DNA of 64,000 bases from Chloroflexota bacterium (lineage in GTDB: Bacteria; Chloroflexota; Dehalococcoidia; Tepidiformales; Tepidiformaceae): assembly GCA_016234445.1 (NCBI GenBank), contig JACRBT010000018.1, forward strand, positions 36,963 through 100,962, given 5' to 3'. Positions 1 to 7,057 of the stretch are shown piece by piece (positions within the stretch are counted from its first letter, which is position 1; the number at the start of each line of letters is the position of its first letter). A program made the translations under genes and the position numbers. The notes beneath the pieces were generated by a model. The model had not been told where the DNA came from. It searched no databases and saw nothing but the letters and a program-made list of their open reading frames with translations.

Positions 1-136
1 GGGTGGCGCAGCCGTCGTTCTTCACCCAGCAGCCCGGGTGGTGGAGGACGTCGCAGCCGGCGCAGCGAAGCACCGCCTCGCCGCTGTTAAAGGCGCGATT
101 GCAGAGCGGGCAGAAACGTTGCGGATGGCTGGTCAA
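1..136 (-). CDS. RING/PHD-like zinc-finger protein, N-terminal fragment
   Basis: The minus strand reads as an uninterrupted N-terminal stretch of 45 residues that runs off the left edge. It starts at a TTG (134-136) preceded by a GGGAG ribosome site. The peptide has closely spaced metal ligands: CPLC at residues 9-12, CAGC near 25-28, HPGC near 32-35 and a further Cys just before the edge. This Cys/His spacing is that of the short treble-clef fingers called prokaryotic RING finger family 1. The rest of the protein lies outside, so its role is unknown. The start choice is moderate; the finger itself is clear. Confidence 0.6.
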   Translation of the reverse strand, partial: MTSHPQRFCPLCNRAFNSGEAVLRCAGCDVLHHPGCWVKNDGCAT

Positions 137-218
137 ACTCGCTCCCGGGCCACATCCAGAGTATCACGGCCCGAGGGGCCTCCATCAAATTACTCGCACG
201 CTTCCTGTGTGACGAACT

Positions 219-1136
219 TCACCTTCCCGCGGCCAGCAGGCGGTCGACTTCGGCGCGCGACGGCAACGACGGGCTGGCGCCGTGGCGAGTGGCCGCCAGC
301 GCCCCGGCCGCGTTCGCCCGGCGGACCGCCTCCGGCAGGGCCACCCCCTCCGCGATGGCGACTCCGAGGGCCCCGCAGAAGGCGTCGCCGGCCCCGACGC
401 TGTCGACCGCGTCCACCGGGAAGGAGGCGACCGCTGTCGCGCCGTGGCGGTCGGCAACCACGGAGCCCTCGGCGCCGAGGGTCACCACCGCGAAGCGGAC
501 GGCCCCGCCGACGAACGCGCGGGCCTGGTCGCGGGGGTCCCTCGTCGACCCCGGCGCCAGGGCGGCGGCCTCGACTTCGTTCGCGACCACGCCGGTCACG
601 GCATCGAGCAGGCCCGGCGGGAGTGGCGCGACCGGGGCCGTGTTGAGGATGACAGGCACGCCGGCCTCGACGGCGATCGCCACCGCTTCGACGACCGCAT
701 CGAGCGCCACTTCGAGCTGGAGCAGGAGCAGGTCCGCCCCGCGGATCGCCGCAGCGGCGGCGCGGACGTGTCCCGGGGTGATCACCAGGTTCGCACGCGG
801 GACCGAGACGATGCTGTTGCCGCCGTCGTCGTAGACCAGGGGGATGGCGACGCCCGTCCCGAGCAGGGGGTCGACGCCGAGGTGGGTGCGGTCGACGCCC
901 TCGCGGTCGAGGAAGGTGGCGATCTCGTCGCCAAAGGGGTCGGCGCCGATGCGGCCGATGAGCGCGACGGCGGCGCCCTGGCGGCGGGCGGCGACCGCCT
1001 GGTTCAGCCCCTTGCCGCCGATCGCCGTCGCGAACCCGCTGCCGAAGACCGTCTCGCCGCGCTCCGGGTGGCGGGGAACGCGGGCGACGAGGTCCATCAT
1101 GCAACTGCCGAGGACGGCGATCCGGGCGGGCGGCAT
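219..1136 (-). CDS. rbsK: Ribokinase (PfkB family sugar kinase)
   Basis: A 305-residue PfkB-family kinase predicted to phosphorylate ribose at O5 using ATP in the cytoplasm. The N-terminal GGKGLNQA motif (about residues 40-47) is the substrate-binding signature of ribokinases. The C-terminal DSVGAGDAF motif (245-253) carries the anion hole and the catalytic Asp251. Length is normal for the family. It stands alone, convergent with nothing on its right: the divergent FMN reductase starts 55 bp away. No ribose transporter is adjacent, so the substrate could be another sugar or a nucleoside; ribokinase is the best fit from the GGKG motif. Confidence 0.85.
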   Translation of the reverse strand: MPPARIAVLGSCMMDLVARVPRHPERGETVFGSGFATAIGGKGLNQAVAARRQGAAVALIGRIGADPFGDEIATFLDREGVDRTHLGVDPLLGTGVAIPLVYDDGGNSIVSVPRANLVITPGHVRAAAAAIRGADLLLLQLEVALDAVVEAVAIAVEAGVPVILNTAPVAPLPPGLLDAVTGVVANEVEAAALAPGSTRDPRDQARAFVGGAVRFAVVTLGAEGSVVADRHGATAVASFPVDAVDSVGAGDAFCGALGVAIAEGVALPEAVRRANAAGALAATRHGASPSLPSRAEVDRLLAAGR

Positions 1137-1191
1137 GGCCCGAGCTTAGCGCAGTCTGGCCGGGGAGCGCGCGCGGGGGTAGCCTTCGGCA

Positions 1192-1743
1192 ATGACTACC
1201 CGCGTCCTTGGAGTGAATGGCAGCCTGCGGGCGGGGAGCACCGCCGACCGCATCCTCCGCTTCGCCCTTTCCGTGTTCGAAGGCAACGGCGCCCACTGCG
1301 AGTCGTTCGAGATCGGTTCGCTGCCGTTGCTCGATGGGCGGCCCGACGACCAGTACCCGGCGACCGTCGGCGCCTGGCGGGCGGCGGCAGCGGCGGCAGA
1401 CGCCCTCCTGCTGGTGGTCCCTTCGTACCACGGGGCCATGCCCGGCGGCCTCAAGAACGCCCTCGACTTCCTCGAGCACCCCCACGCCGGCGGCAAGCCC
1501 TTCGCCATTATCGGCGCGGCCAACGGCGACGCCGAACCAGGCGTGACCGACGCCACCCGGGTGATGCGCCACATCGGCGGGATTGCCGCCGTCCCGGACG
1601 TGGTCATCTCCCGCGCTTCCCAGCACTGGGGGGACGGCGACACGCCCGCGAACAAGGGAGTGGCCATCGCGATCGGCAAGGTGGCGGAGGACCTCGTCGC
1701 GCTCTGCAAACTCCGGGCCGCCGGGCGGCTCCCGCAACCGTGA
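1192..1743 (+). CDS. NADPH-dependent FMN reductase
   Basis: A 183-residue flavodoxin-like reductase. The N-terminal GSLRAGSTAD segment (residues 10-19) is the FMN-phosphate loop of the NADPH-dependent FMN reductase family (SsuE, ArsH, chromate reductases). The motif VPSYHGAMPGGLKNALDF in the middle is also diagnostic. It probably transfers hydride from NAD(P)H to free or bound flavin or to quinones. Its TGA overlaps the GTG of the Nudix gene by the GTGA arrangement, so it heads a three-gene translationally coupled unit. The true acceptor is not visible in the sequence. Confidence 0.85.
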   Translation: MTTRVLGVNGSLRAGSTADRILRFALSVFEGNGAHCESFEIGSLPLLDGRPDDQYPATVGAWRAAAAAADALLLVVPSYHGAMPGGLKNALDFLEHPHAGGKPFAIIGAANGDAEPGVTDATRVMRHIGGIAAVPDVVISRASQHWGDGDTPANKGVAIAIGKVAEDLVALCKLRAAGRLPQP

Positions 1744-2321
1744 ACGCGCCCCACCCCCGGGACGAGGACGAGTTCCCGGTTTCGCCCGGACCGGACGAGA
1801 TCGCGACCGGCCGCCCGCCGGGCTGGTTCTGCCCCGACTGCGGCCAGGTGCTGGCTTCCGGCGTCCGCGGCGGCCACAAGTACCCCTTCTGCACGAACTG
1901 CGGCTTCGTCCGGTACCGGAACCCGATCGTCGGCGTCGCCGTGGTGGTGCGCGATGGCGACGGCCGCGTGCTCATGGGGCAGCGGGCGACGGGCGACTAC
2001 GCCGGGCTCTGGTGCATCCCCTGCGGCTACGTCGAATGGGACGAGGACGTGCGCGACGCGGCCCGGCGCGAGTTCGCCGAAGAGACCGGCCTTGAGGTCG
2101 CGATCGGCCCGGTGGTCGCCGTCCATTCGAACTTCCACAACGCCCGCCAGCACACGGTCGGCATCTGGTTCGAAGGCACCCCTGCCGGTGGCAATCTCCA
2201 CCCCGTCGACGGCGAGTTCACCGCCCTCGCCTACGTCAACCCGGCCGAGCCGCCGGAGCTCGCCTTCCCGACGGACGCCCTGGTGCTCGACCAGCTCGCC
2301 CGGGGGCGGCGGCTCCTGTGA
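1740..2321 (+). CDS. Nudix hydrolase with N-terminal zinc ribbon
   Basis: A 193-residue protein with a short acidic leader, a CPDC/CTNC zinc ribbon (about residues 29-54) and a Nudix domain. The Nudix box runs from GYVEWDE to REFAEETGL and contains the full GX5EX7REUXEEXGU pattern. Zinc-ribbon Nudix proteins resemble NudC/NADH pyrophosphatase and hydrolyse nucleoside diphosphates linked to another moiety. The GTG start at 1740 is chosen because it overlaps the stop of the FMN reductase (GTGA); the reading frame is open further upstream but only antisense to other genes. The 3' end overlaps the next gene the same way. Confidence 0.88.
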   Translation: MNAPHPRDEDEFPVSPGPDEIATGRPPGWFCPDCGQVLASGVRGGHKYPFCTNCGFVRYRNPIVGVAVVVRDGDGRVLMGQRATGDYAGLWCIPCGYVEWDEDVRDAARREFAEETGLEVAIGPVVAVHSNFHNARQHTVGIWFEGTPAGGNLHPVDGEFTALAYVNPAEPPELAFPTDALVLDQLARGRRLL

Positions 2322-3088
2322 CCGCCGCCGAGGCCCTGGCCCGCGAGCTGCGCGACCTCGCCGTGGCAGTGGCCGAAGAAGCGGGGGAGCTCCTTCGCGC
2401 CCGTCTGCTCGAGGCTCGTGTCGCCATCGAGACCAAGTCCACCCCCACCGACATGGTCAGCGAAGTCGACCGCGAGTCGGAGGAGCTGGTGGTCGGGCGG
2501 CTGCTGGCGGCGCGCCCCCGGGACGCGATCCTGGCGGAGGAAGGGTCGGGGCGCGAGGGGACATCGGGCGTGCGCTGGCTGATCGACCCCCTCGATGGCA
2601 CGACGAACTACCTCTACGGTTACCCCGTCTTCGCTGTCTCGATTGCGGCGGAACTCGACGGCGCGATGGTGGCGGGAGCCGTCCACGACGCCGCCCGCCG
2701 CGAGACGTACGCGGCCGCGTTGGGCGCCGGGGCGACCTGCGGCGGCAAGCCCATCGCCGTCTCGCCGCAGACCGAGCTCTCGAAGGCGCTTGTCGGCACC
2801 GGCTTCGGTTACGAGCCGGGACGGCGGGCACAACAGTCAGCCGTGCTCGCCCGGATCCTGCCCTCCGTCCGCGACGTCCGCCGCAGTGGTTCCGCGGCGC
2901 TCGACCTCTGCTTCGCCGCCCGCGGCCGGATCGACGTCTACTACGAGGGTCCCCTGGCGCCGTGGGATGTCTCGGCGGGGGCGCTCATCGTCCGCGAAGC
3001 GGGTGGACTGACGGCGGGCTACCGTGGCGGCATTGTCGCGGCAGGCCCGGGGGTTTTCGAAGCGTTCCGCGCGCTCCTCGGGGACTAA
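2318..3088 (+). CDS. suhB: Inositol monophosphatase family protein
   Basis: A 256-residue Mg2+-dependent phosphatase of the FIG superfamily. Signature motifs are present: EEGSG (first metal site), the DPLDGTTNYLYGYP metal-binding loop, and the C-terminal APWDVSAGALIVREAGG motif. Members hydrolyse inositol-1-phosphate, histidinol phosphate or PAP/fructose-1,6-bisphosphate; the substrate cannot be fixed from sequence. The GTG start overlaps the Nudix stop. Its TAA overlaps the TAG of convergent sodX by two bases, so no terminator fits between them. Confidence 0.85.
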   Translation: MTAAEALARELRDLAVAVAEEAGELLRARLLEARVAIETKSTPTDMVSEVDRESEELVVGRLLAARPRDAILAEEGSGREGTSGVRWLIDPLDGTTNYLYGYPVFAVSIAAELDGAMVAGAVHDAARRETYAAALGAGATCGGKPIAVSPQTELSKALVGTGFGYEPGRRAQQSAVLARILPSVRDVRRSGSAALDLCFAARGRIDVYYEGPLAPWDVSAGALIVREAGGLTAGYRGGIVAAGPGVFEAFRALLGD

Positions 3089-3519
3089 CGCACGCGGGAG
3101 ATGCGCGACGGGGGCCAGTACCGCCAGCGGACCCGGCCGGCTGCCGCTCCTGGGGGAAGCGCGCCGAACTGTCGGCTGTCTGTGCTCTCGGCCGGGTTGT
3201 CTCCGAGCAACCACGCGGCCCCGTGAAGGTCGATGTGGTCGACGCGTTTCACGATTTCGCGCTCGGGCGCGCGCGGGTCGCGGCCGAGGATGACGTCGCC
3301 GGGCCGTGGGCGGTAGTCGCGGAAGGGCCCGCGGTCGACGACGACCCAGTCCCCCGGGGCCAGGGTGGGGAGCATGCTTCCGCCCTCGATTGCGACACGG
3401 AGGAAGCGCCACCGCGCCCACGCGACAGTCGCCGCGCTGATCGCGACGGCGAGGAGAATGGCGCCCGCGAACGGAAACGGGGGAGTGCGGTCACCCGTGC
3501 TCCCCCGTCGGTTCGCCAT
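3085..3519 (-). CDS. sodX: Nickel superoxide dismutase maturation protease (S26 signal-peptidase-like)
   Basis: A 144-residue single-pass membrane serine protease. One hydrophobic segment (about residues 15-36) is followed by GGSMLPTLAPGD with predicted nucleophile Ser48, then EIVKRV with general-base Lys91, and the GDNPAEStDSR box of signal peptidases. It is much smaller than housekeeping LepB. Lying 13 bp downstream of sodN on the same strand, it matches the known sodN-sodX pairing, in which the protease removes the NiSOD leader so that the His1 amine can bind nickel. The ATG at 3519 is the only sensible start in the gap. Confidence 0.87.
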   Translation of the reverse strand: MANRRGSTGDRTPPFPFAGAILLAVAISAATVAWARWRFLRVAIEGGSMLPTLAPGDWVVVDRGPFRDYRPRPGDVILGRDPRAPEREIVKRVDHIDLHGAAWLLGDNPAESTDSRQFGALPPGAAAGRVRWRYWPPSRISRVR

Positions 3520-3532
3520 CGTCGTTGTGGCG

Positions 3533-3976
3533 TTAGCTGGCGCGGTAGAAAGCGACGTCACGGTTCTTCGTCGCCCAGAAGATCTTGTGGACCTCTTCGA
3601 TGGCCGCGAGGAGAGCCTCACCGTTGGCCGGGTCGCTCTCGGTCTTGTTCTTGGAACAAAGCTTGGCGGCCTTCCAGAAGGTGTCGTGGAGGTTCGGGTA
3701 CTTCTCGAGGTGCTCCGGCTTGAAGTAGTCGTGCCAGAGGATGTCGAGTTCCTTCTTGGCGAGCTCGGCCTGCTGCTCCTTGATGGCGATGAAGCGGCCG
3801 CGCGTGTTCTGGGTGGCGAGGTCCTGGCCGTCGCCGAGGGCCGCGAGCTTCTTCTCCATCGAGAGGACAGCTTCGGCGGCGATCCGGGCGGAGGCAGGGT
3901 CATAGACGCCGCAGGGGCCGTCGCAGTGAGCGAAGGCGACGCGGGAAGGGCGGAGGATACGGCTGACGAGGTTCAT
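3533..3976 (-). CDS. sodN: Nickel-containing superoxide dismutase
   Basis: A 147-residue NiSOD that dismutates superoxide to O2 and H2O2. A 16-residue leader precedes HCDGPCGVYDP (residues 17-27), the nickel hook: mature His1, Cys2 and Cys6 are the Ni ligands, and Pro5 and Tyr9 are kept. The well-known Streptomyces enzyme has Leu at hook position 4; here it is Gly. The remaining four-helix-bundle sequence, with HDTFWKAAKLCSK near the middle, is typical. An AAGGAGAT ribosome site precedes the ATG. Expression together with sodX is expected; a TATACT element lies upstream (separate entry). Confidence 0.95.
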   Translation of the reverse strand: MNLVSRILRPSRVAFAHCDGPCGVYDPASARIAAEAVLSMEKKLAALGDGQDLATQNTRGRFIAIKEQQAELAKKELDILWHDYFKPEHLEKYPNLHDTFWKAAKLCSKNKTESDPANGEALLAAIEEVHKIFWATKNRDVAFYRAS

Positions 3977-4035
3977 GTGGGTGATCTCCTTCTCTGGGGC
4001 CGCCCGTGGTGGGACGGTGGCGGTTCAGCCCGACT

Positions 4036-4066
4036 AGTATAGGGTGGGTCCACCCCGCCGCGACAA
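4036..4066 (-). promoter_or_regulatory. Candidate sodN promoter
   Basis: On the minus strand a TATACT hexamer (4041-4036) lies about 60 bp before the sodN ATG, with TTGTCG 19 bp further upstream (4066-4061). The spacing is a little long. No nickel-responsive (Nur) operator was recognised. Confidence 0.35.
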
Positions 4067-4166
4067 CGCCCGGCGCCTCCCGGCGTGCTTGCTTTGCATC
4101 TTCAGGCGGCGGCGGCTACCCTTGGTATTCGACCTTCGAAATACACCGGCTGGTACGTCCTGACAC

Positions 4167-4433
4167 ATGGCTAACAACAAGTCCGCAATCAAGCGGTGGC
4201 ATCAGTCCATCAAGCGCCGCGACCGCAACCGCGCTGTCCGTTCGGCGACTCGCTCCGCGATCCGCAACCTCCGGGAGATCGCGACGTCCGCCGACAGCGC
4301 GACCGCCGCGACCGCGCTCGGCGCCGCCTACTCGGCCCTCGACCGCGCCGCCAAGAAGGGCGCGATCCACACGGGCAAGGCCGACCGCACGAAGCGCCGC
4401 CTCGCCGCGCTGGTGGCGAAGAAGGCCTCTTAG
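4167..4433 (+). CDS. rpsT: Small ribosomal subunit protein bS20
   Basis: An 88-residue, Lys/Arg-rich helical protein that binds 16S rRNA in 30S assembly. It opens with MANNKSAIKRWHQSIKRRDRN and ends in GKADRTKRRLAALVAKK, the normal bS20 pattern and length. It stands alone as in many bacteria. No strong Shine-Dalgarno precedes the ATG. A canonical rho-independent terminator follows 30 bp after the stop. Confidence 0.95.
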   Translation: MANNKSAIKRWHQSIKRRDRNRAVRSATRSAIRNLREIATSADSATAATALGAAYSALDRAAKKGAIHTGKADRTKRRLAALVAKKAS

Positions 4434-4462
4434 CCCGCTCAGCCCGTATCTGGTTTGTCCCG

Positions 4463-4486
4463 AAGCCCCGCCGAGCGGGGCTTTTT
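4463..4486 (+). terminator. Rho-independent terminator of rpsT
   Basis: A 9-bp perfect stem, AAGCCCCGC and GCGGGGCTT, encloses a CGA loop and runs into five T residues. Its position 30 bp after rpsT makes the assignment clear. Confidence 0.92.
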
Positions 4487-4500
4487 CGTGTGCCATGGTT

Positions 4501-4549
4501 GGCTGTCGGCTGTCGGCTGTCGGCTGTCGGCTGTCGGCTGTCGGCGGTC
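4501..4549. repeat. 7-bp tandem repeat (GGCTGTC)n
   Basis: Six exact copies of GGCTGTC are followed by one copy with a single change (GGCGGTC). The tract lies 15 bp beyond the rpsT terminator and directly abuts the 219-bp direct repeats. The unit length is not a multiple of three and no convincing gene covers it. Confidence 0.95.
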
Positions 4550-4768
4550 GGGACGAACGTGGAGGCTGGCGCGGGGCATAGGCGGCAGGAGGTGCGGCCA
4601 CGGGGGGCCGCGGCTACGGTTCTTGTGACACGGCCAGCCGTGGGTGGAGTGCCACCCGTACCGCGACGGGGACGGAGCGGCGGGGCTTCGCCTGGCACAC
4701 CCATTTCCCGCGAGAGGCGACAGGTTCGCCAGGGCAGGGGAGGGTTCGCCCCCCGGGCGGGCAGGCCC
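4550..4768. repeat. 219-bp direct repeat, copy 1
   Basis: This block begins GGGACGAACGTGGAGGCTGG and is followed immediately by a second, imperfect copy with a 219-bp period. It holds short inverted repeats, such as GCGGCC-ACGGGG-GGCCGC. No supported gene lies in it, although the high GC keeps several frames open. It looks like a structured intergenic element, possibly dispersed elsewhere in the genome. Confidence 0.9.
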
Positions 4769-4975
4769 GGGACGAACGTGGAGGCTGGCGCGGGGCGTAG
4801 GCGGCGTGCGGTGCGGCCACGGGGGGCCGCGGCTACCGGTCTTGTGACACGGCGAGCCGTGGGTGGAGTGCCATCCGCACCGCGACGGGGGCGGAGCGGC
4901 GAGGGATCGCCTGGCACGCCCTTTCCGGCGAGAGGCGGCACGTCCGCCGGCGCAGGAGGACCCACGCCCGCCAGT
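4769..4975. repeat. 219-bp direct repeat, copy 2
   Basis: The second copy keeps long identical stretches, including the starting GGGACGAACGTGGAGGCTGG and the GCGGCC/GGCCGC hairpin. It has scattered substitutions and loses similarity towards its right end. The inverted repeat CACGGC-GA-GCCGTG (4848-4861) is perfect here and degraded in copy 1. No gene is seen in the copy. Confidence 0.88.
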
Positions 4976-5029
4976 GTGAGGTTGTTCACAGAGAACTTGA
5001 TGTGAATATTGAAAATCTTAAGTTTGCAC

Positions 5030-5060
5030 TTGACAATGACTCCAAGTCGGCCGAAGATAA
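5030..5060 (+). promoter_or_regulatory. Candidate sigma-70-type promoter before the 5.1-6.9 kb operon
   Basis: An unusually AT-rich stretch (about 4995-5040) contains TTGACA at 5030-5035. GAAGATAAC starts 17 bp later (5053), a plausible -10. The first gene of the run starts at 5090 with a strong AAAGGAGG site. Confidence 0.4.
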
Positions 5061-5089
5061 CCTCATCAAGCCCAAAGGAGGGCAAGGCA

Positions 5090-5314
5090 GTGAACCAGAT
5101 CCCCTTCGCACTCATCGAAACCTGGTCGGCCGACTTCGTCGCCGAACGCGTCGACTCCGCCCGTAACTACCACGATGGCGGGACCTCCACGTCCCTCACC
5201 GTCCTCGCCGCCGTGGCCAGCCGCCTTGAGCGGATGGCCGCTGCTGTGGAAGGATGGGCGCGCGGCAAGGCCGACACTACGTCGAACCCCGGACACCCGG
5301 CCGCCGCCCGGTAG
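5090..5314 (+). CDS. Small hypothetical protein (74 aa)
   Basis: A GTG start at 5090 is preceded by AAAGGAGGGCAAGG, one of the best ribosome sites in the window. The 74-residue product starts MNQIPFALIETWSADF and contains an amphipathic stretch (AAVASRLERMAAAVEGWA) but no recognised domain, signal or membrane segment. It precedes the DUF2089 gene by 6 bp and probably heads that operon. Function is unknown. The frame is open further upstream, but that part lies in AT-rich, promoter-like DNA and lacks a ribosome site. Confidence 0.7.
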   Translation: MNQIPFALIETWSADFVAERVDSARNYHDGGTSTSLTVLAAVASRLERMAAAVEGWARGKADTTSNPGHPAAAR

Positions 5315-5320
5315 GAGAAC

Positions 5321-5704
5321 ATGGCCCGTTTCGTCGGAAGCTGCCCCAGTTGCGATAGCCCGATGTACGTCAGGCGGCTCGAATGCGCCTCCTGTGGCAC
5401 CGGCGTCGACGGCCGTTTCGATGCGGGCCTCCTCGCTCGCCTCAGCCGCGAACAGCTCGGATTCGTCGAGGTCTTCCTTCGGGCGCGGGGCAAGATCAAG
5501 GACGTCGAGGAAGAACTCGGCATCTCCTACCCCACGGTGGTCGCCCGCCTGAACGACGTCCTCGTTTCCCTTGGCTACGAAGCCGGCGAGGATCCGCGTG
5601 ACGCCGAACGACGGCAGCGCGTCCTCGATGACGTCGCGAACGGCCGGATCACCGCCGCCGACGCAGCCGAGCAGCTTCGTGCCCTTGGAGGCCGCGATGG
5701 CTGA
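5321..5704 (+). CDS. DUF2089 family protein
   Basis: A 127-residue protein with an N-terminal four-Cys zinc ribbon (CPSC at residues 8-11, CASC near 22-25) and a central helix-turn-helix-like segment, EEELGISYPTVVARL, diagnostic of DUF2089. The C-terminus (VLDDVANGRITAADAAEQL) is a short SHOCT-like helical hairpin also seen at the end of the next gene product. The family is presumed regulatory. Its stop overlaps the start of the downstream DUF4097-type gene by 8 bp, so the two are translationally coupled, a common pairing for this family. Confidence 0.85.
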   Translation: MARFVGSCPSCDSPMYVRRLECASCGTGVDGRFDAGLLARLSREQLGFVEVFLRARGKIKDVEEELGISYPTVVARLNDVLVSLGYEAGEDPRDAERRQRVLDDVANGRITAADAAEQLRALGGRDG

Positions 5705-6917
5705 CGCAGACGACGACCTCCGCCGCGCCCGCGACGAGGCCCAGAGAGCCCGGGAAGAGGCCGACCGCCTTCGCAACGAAGCCCGCGACCTCGCCCGGCG
5801 GCTCTCCCGCGAAGCCCGCGACCGCAGCCGCGAGGAGCGAACTCGCTCGCGCGAAGAACGCGAGCGCGCTCGGGAAGAACGCGACCGTTCACGCCACCAC
5901 CACGGCCCCGGTGCTTTCCCCTTTGGCCCCGGCGGACCGACCCCGCCCCGGGTGCCCGGGAGCGGCGAGAGCAACTCCAGCGACGGCGTCCGCGTCGAGA
6001 ATGCGTTCGCCTTCGAAGGCGTCCGCGCCGTGGTCATCGACCAGACCGCGGGGCGGCTGACGGTCCGCCCTTGCGCCCCGGGCGAAACCCCGGGAGTGAC
6101 GGCCAGCGGCGGCAGAACTGCCCCACGCCTCGACGTCCAACGCGACGGCGACCGCCTGATCGTCGAAGTGAAGCTGCTGAAAGGCTGGCTCTTCCGTCGC
6201 AAGCAGGGCGCGACCACCGTAGTCCGCCTGGGCGAGGGCTTCGCCACCCTGAAAGTGAACCTTGGCTACGGCAACCTCGAACTCCGCGGCCTTGCCTGCG
6301 ACTCGATGAAGGTGGACGTGGGCGCGGGCGAACTTCAGGCCTACGGGCTCGCGGCGGCGCTCGACGCCGACCTCGGGGCGGGCAAGATCGCCATCCACGA
6401 CCACGTGGGCCTGGCGAAGTGCGACACCGGCACGGGCGACGTCCTCCTCGACGTCGCTGGCGTGGCCGAGGGCGACTACCGCGTGGACGTGGGCATCGGC
6501 CGGGCGGAAGTCCGGCTCGCGCCCGGGGGAGGCCCCGTCCATGTGAGCGCGAACAGCGGCATCGGCCGTGCCCGCGTCGACGTCCCGAACGGCCCCGAGA
6601 ATGCGCCGACGCGGGTGAAGGCGACGAGCGGCATCGGCGAGGTGGTCGTGCGCCATCGAAGCCCCGGGGGGGAACCTGCCCGGCCGCCCGCGACCGCGAA
6701 GCCCCAGCGAGGCGCTCCCCGGGCCGCCGCGGCCGCCGCCCAGCGCAGCCGCGAAGCGGAGCAGTTCCGCGTCCTCCAGCTCCTCGAACAGGGCCGGATC
6801 TCCTCGCAGGACGCGGCCGAACTGATCGCCGCGCTCCAGGGCGCCGCGCCGCCGGTGGGCGACGAAGAAGAAGCTCCAGGCGAGGAAACGCCGCCTTCGA
6901 CGCCGTCTCTCGATTAG
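5697..6917 (+). CDS. DUF4097-type beta-helix protein with coiled coil and SHOCT-like tail
   Basis: A 406-residue protein in three parts. Residues 1-65 are a highly charged Arg/Glu/Asp coiled coil. The middle (about 100-325) is a repetitive beta structure of the putative-adhesin DUF4097 type, with repeated Gly/Asp-rich turns such as VDVGAGELQAYGL and DTGTGDVLLDV. The C-terminus (FRVLQLLEQGRISSQDAAELI) is a SHOCT-like hairpin resembling that of the adjacent DUF2089 protein. Related two-gene units in Firmicutes (YvlB/LiaX-like) respond to envelope stress. No signal peptide is seen, so it is probably cytoplasmic or membrane-peripheral. The start overlaps the upstream stop. Confidence 0.75.
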   Translation: MADADDDLRRARDEAQRAREEADRLRNEARDLARRLSREARDRSREERTRSREERERAREERDRSRHHHGPGAFPFGPGGPTPPRVPGSGESNSSDGVRVENAFAFEGVRAVVIDQTAGRLTVRPCAPGETPGVTASGGRTAPRLDVQRDGDRLIVEVKLLKGWLFRRKQGATTVVRLGEGFATLKVNLGYGNLELRGLACDSMKVDVGAGELQAYGLAAALDADLGAGKIAIHDHVGLAKCDTGTGDVLLDVAGVAEGDYRVDVGIGRAEVRLAPGGGPVHVSANSGIGRARVDVPNGPENAPTRVKATSGIGEVVVRHRSPGGEPARPPATAKPQRGAPRAAAAAAQRSREAEQFRVLQLLEQGRISSQDAAELIAALQGAAPPVGDEEEAPGEETPPSTPSLD

Positions 6918-7057
6918 GGCGGTGCCCCGGTCACGGTCGCGGTGCGGGATGTTCCTAACGCGGGAATCTGTACAATATTCCTAGCGATATCCGCGCCCAC
7001 GCGACCGCGGCGGCCGCCAGCCACGGCGGGCGGCCACCAGCTTCCCAAAGGCCACGC

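Noticed and set aside
190..1737. A 515-codon minus-strand frame overlapping ribokinase and FMN reductase
   Set aside because: It runs in another frame of ribokinase and antisense to the reductase, and contains Arg/Pro-rich low-complexity stretches.
4210..5115. A minus-strand frame running through rpsT and the 219-bp repeats
   Set aside because: It is antisense to rpsT, and its repetitive Arg/Pro/Thr composition reflects the DNA repeat; both strands stay open because of GC content.
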